Source: Silvanigrellales bacterium (GTDB taxonomy: Bacteria; Bdellovibrionota_B; Oligoflexia; Silvanigrellales; Silvanigrellaceae). From it: DNA of 42,158 nucleotides. Shown piece after piece: positions 41,837 to 42,158 of the stretch. The notes below the pieces were generated by a model, which saw only the letters and a program-made list of their open reading frames with translations, was not told the DNA's origin and searched no databases. The DNA is taken from NCBI GenBank assembly GCA_020247005.1, contig JADCJN010000037.1, positions 1-42,158 of the forward strand, given 5' to 3'. Numbering within the stretch: position 1 is the stretch's first letter; each line of letters begins with the position of its first letter. The translations under genes and the position numbers were made by a program.

Positions 41837-42158
41837 ATGAGAAAGTACAAACTCGAAATCGCCATCGGCGTCATTTTTACGGGCCTGCTTGTGGCGCTCC
41901 TTTGGAGCAATCTCGCAGCGATCTTTGCACCGTTGCCCTTTATTCTCACTGCAGTGTGCGTTCTCGCACTCACGGCCGCCGTGGTGCCTTGGCCCGCGAA
42001 GGCGGGTGAGGCCCAGGAGTCTGACGGTGAGCGCTTCGCACCGAAGTATTTCGCTCAGGCAATTTTGGCTTCCGTCGTGGGCATCGCCGTTATTGTTGGC
42101 GCTGCGGCGCTCCTCAACCGAGAGCGCTTTTCGAAAACGTTTGACCTCACGGAACGCA
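41837..42158 (+). CDS. GldG-like ABC accessory membrane protein (3' end outside window)
   Basis: 107 visible codons, translated by hand from ATG 41837 (GGAGG 4 nt upstream). Three hydrophobic helices are visible (about 8-28, 30-50 and 73-93), then NRERFSKTFDLTER, which matches the junction in GldG-type proteins where the periplasmic ABC_transp_aux domain begins (typically an R/K-x-DLTE motif). The protein continues beyond the window. It completes an ATPase-permease-GldG-like operon. Confidence 0.8.
   Translation, partial: MRKYKLEIAIGVIFTGLLVALLWSNLAAIFAPLPFILTAVCVLALTAAVVPWPAKAGEAQESDGERFAPKYFAQAILASVVGIAVIVGAAALLNRERFSKTFDLTER

Overview
The window is dense, moderately GC-rich bacterial DNA (by eye roughly 55-60% GC) from a Gram-negative organism. 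Seven predicted lipoproteins, beta-barrel candidates, a bacterial alpha-2-macroglobulin with PBP1C, a lytic transglycosylase, an AgmX/TonB-like C-terminal domain and a Gld-like ABC transporter point to a diderm with an elaborate periplasm and possibly surface motility. This would fit Bdellovibrionota/Oligoflexia or Myxococcota-like lineages, but that placement is inference. No rRNA, tRNA or CRISPR array was seen.

Layout. 1-749: C-terminally cut matrixin-like metalloprotease lipoprotein (minus). 909-2272: rimM-trmD, with GTGA overlap. 2333-4382: two coiled-coil-type reading frames that overlap by 131 nt and may be one frameshifted gene. 4555-6611: two envelope proteins. 6799-7973: free-methionine-sulfoxide reductase (msrC) and a CcmI-C-terminal-like membrane-anchored protein. 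8023-17017 (minus): small lipoprotein, pbpC and a 2020-residue alpha-2-macroglobulin (the last two overlap by ATGA). 17016-17447: AgmX/TonB-like protein whose start codon overlaps that of the macroglobulin on the other strand. 17473-19167: large exported protein with SGNH-hydrolase-like end motifs. 19388-22937: SH3-like lipoprotein, an Hpt protein and response regulator pair (minus), and a coiled-coil lipoprotein. 23066-23437: shortened IS6-type transposase-derived protein with its own RBS, long leader and terminator. 23978-26702: fatty-acid desaturase and an OmpR-type two-component system. 26822-30947: Slt70-like transglycosylase and a GH13 amylase-like lipoprotein. 31038-33804: phnC-phnE-lipB operon preceded by a structured leader that can mask the phnC Shine-Dalgarno sequence. 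33972-36350: BNR/propeller lipoprotein between two copies of a 29-nt repeat. 36595-38530: lipoprotein, barrel-like protein and DUF1801 protein. 38527-39899 (minus): receiver protein, catalytic-domain-only aspartokinase and the DUF1801 protein as one operon. 40136-42158: Gld-like ABC transporter operon, cut at the right edge.

Together these genes mostly serve the envelope: peptidoglycan synthesis and repair (PBP1C, Slt), defence against host or prey proteases (macroglobulin), surface lipoproteins, lipid unsaturation and signalling. They are interspersed with housekeeping genes (tRNA m1G37 methylation, ribosome maturation, lipoylation, aspartate-family amino acids). The most interesting items are the phnC leader, the apparently domesticated IS6-type protein, the repeat-flanked propeller gene with an orphan coding frame beside it, and an active-site substitution in TrmD.
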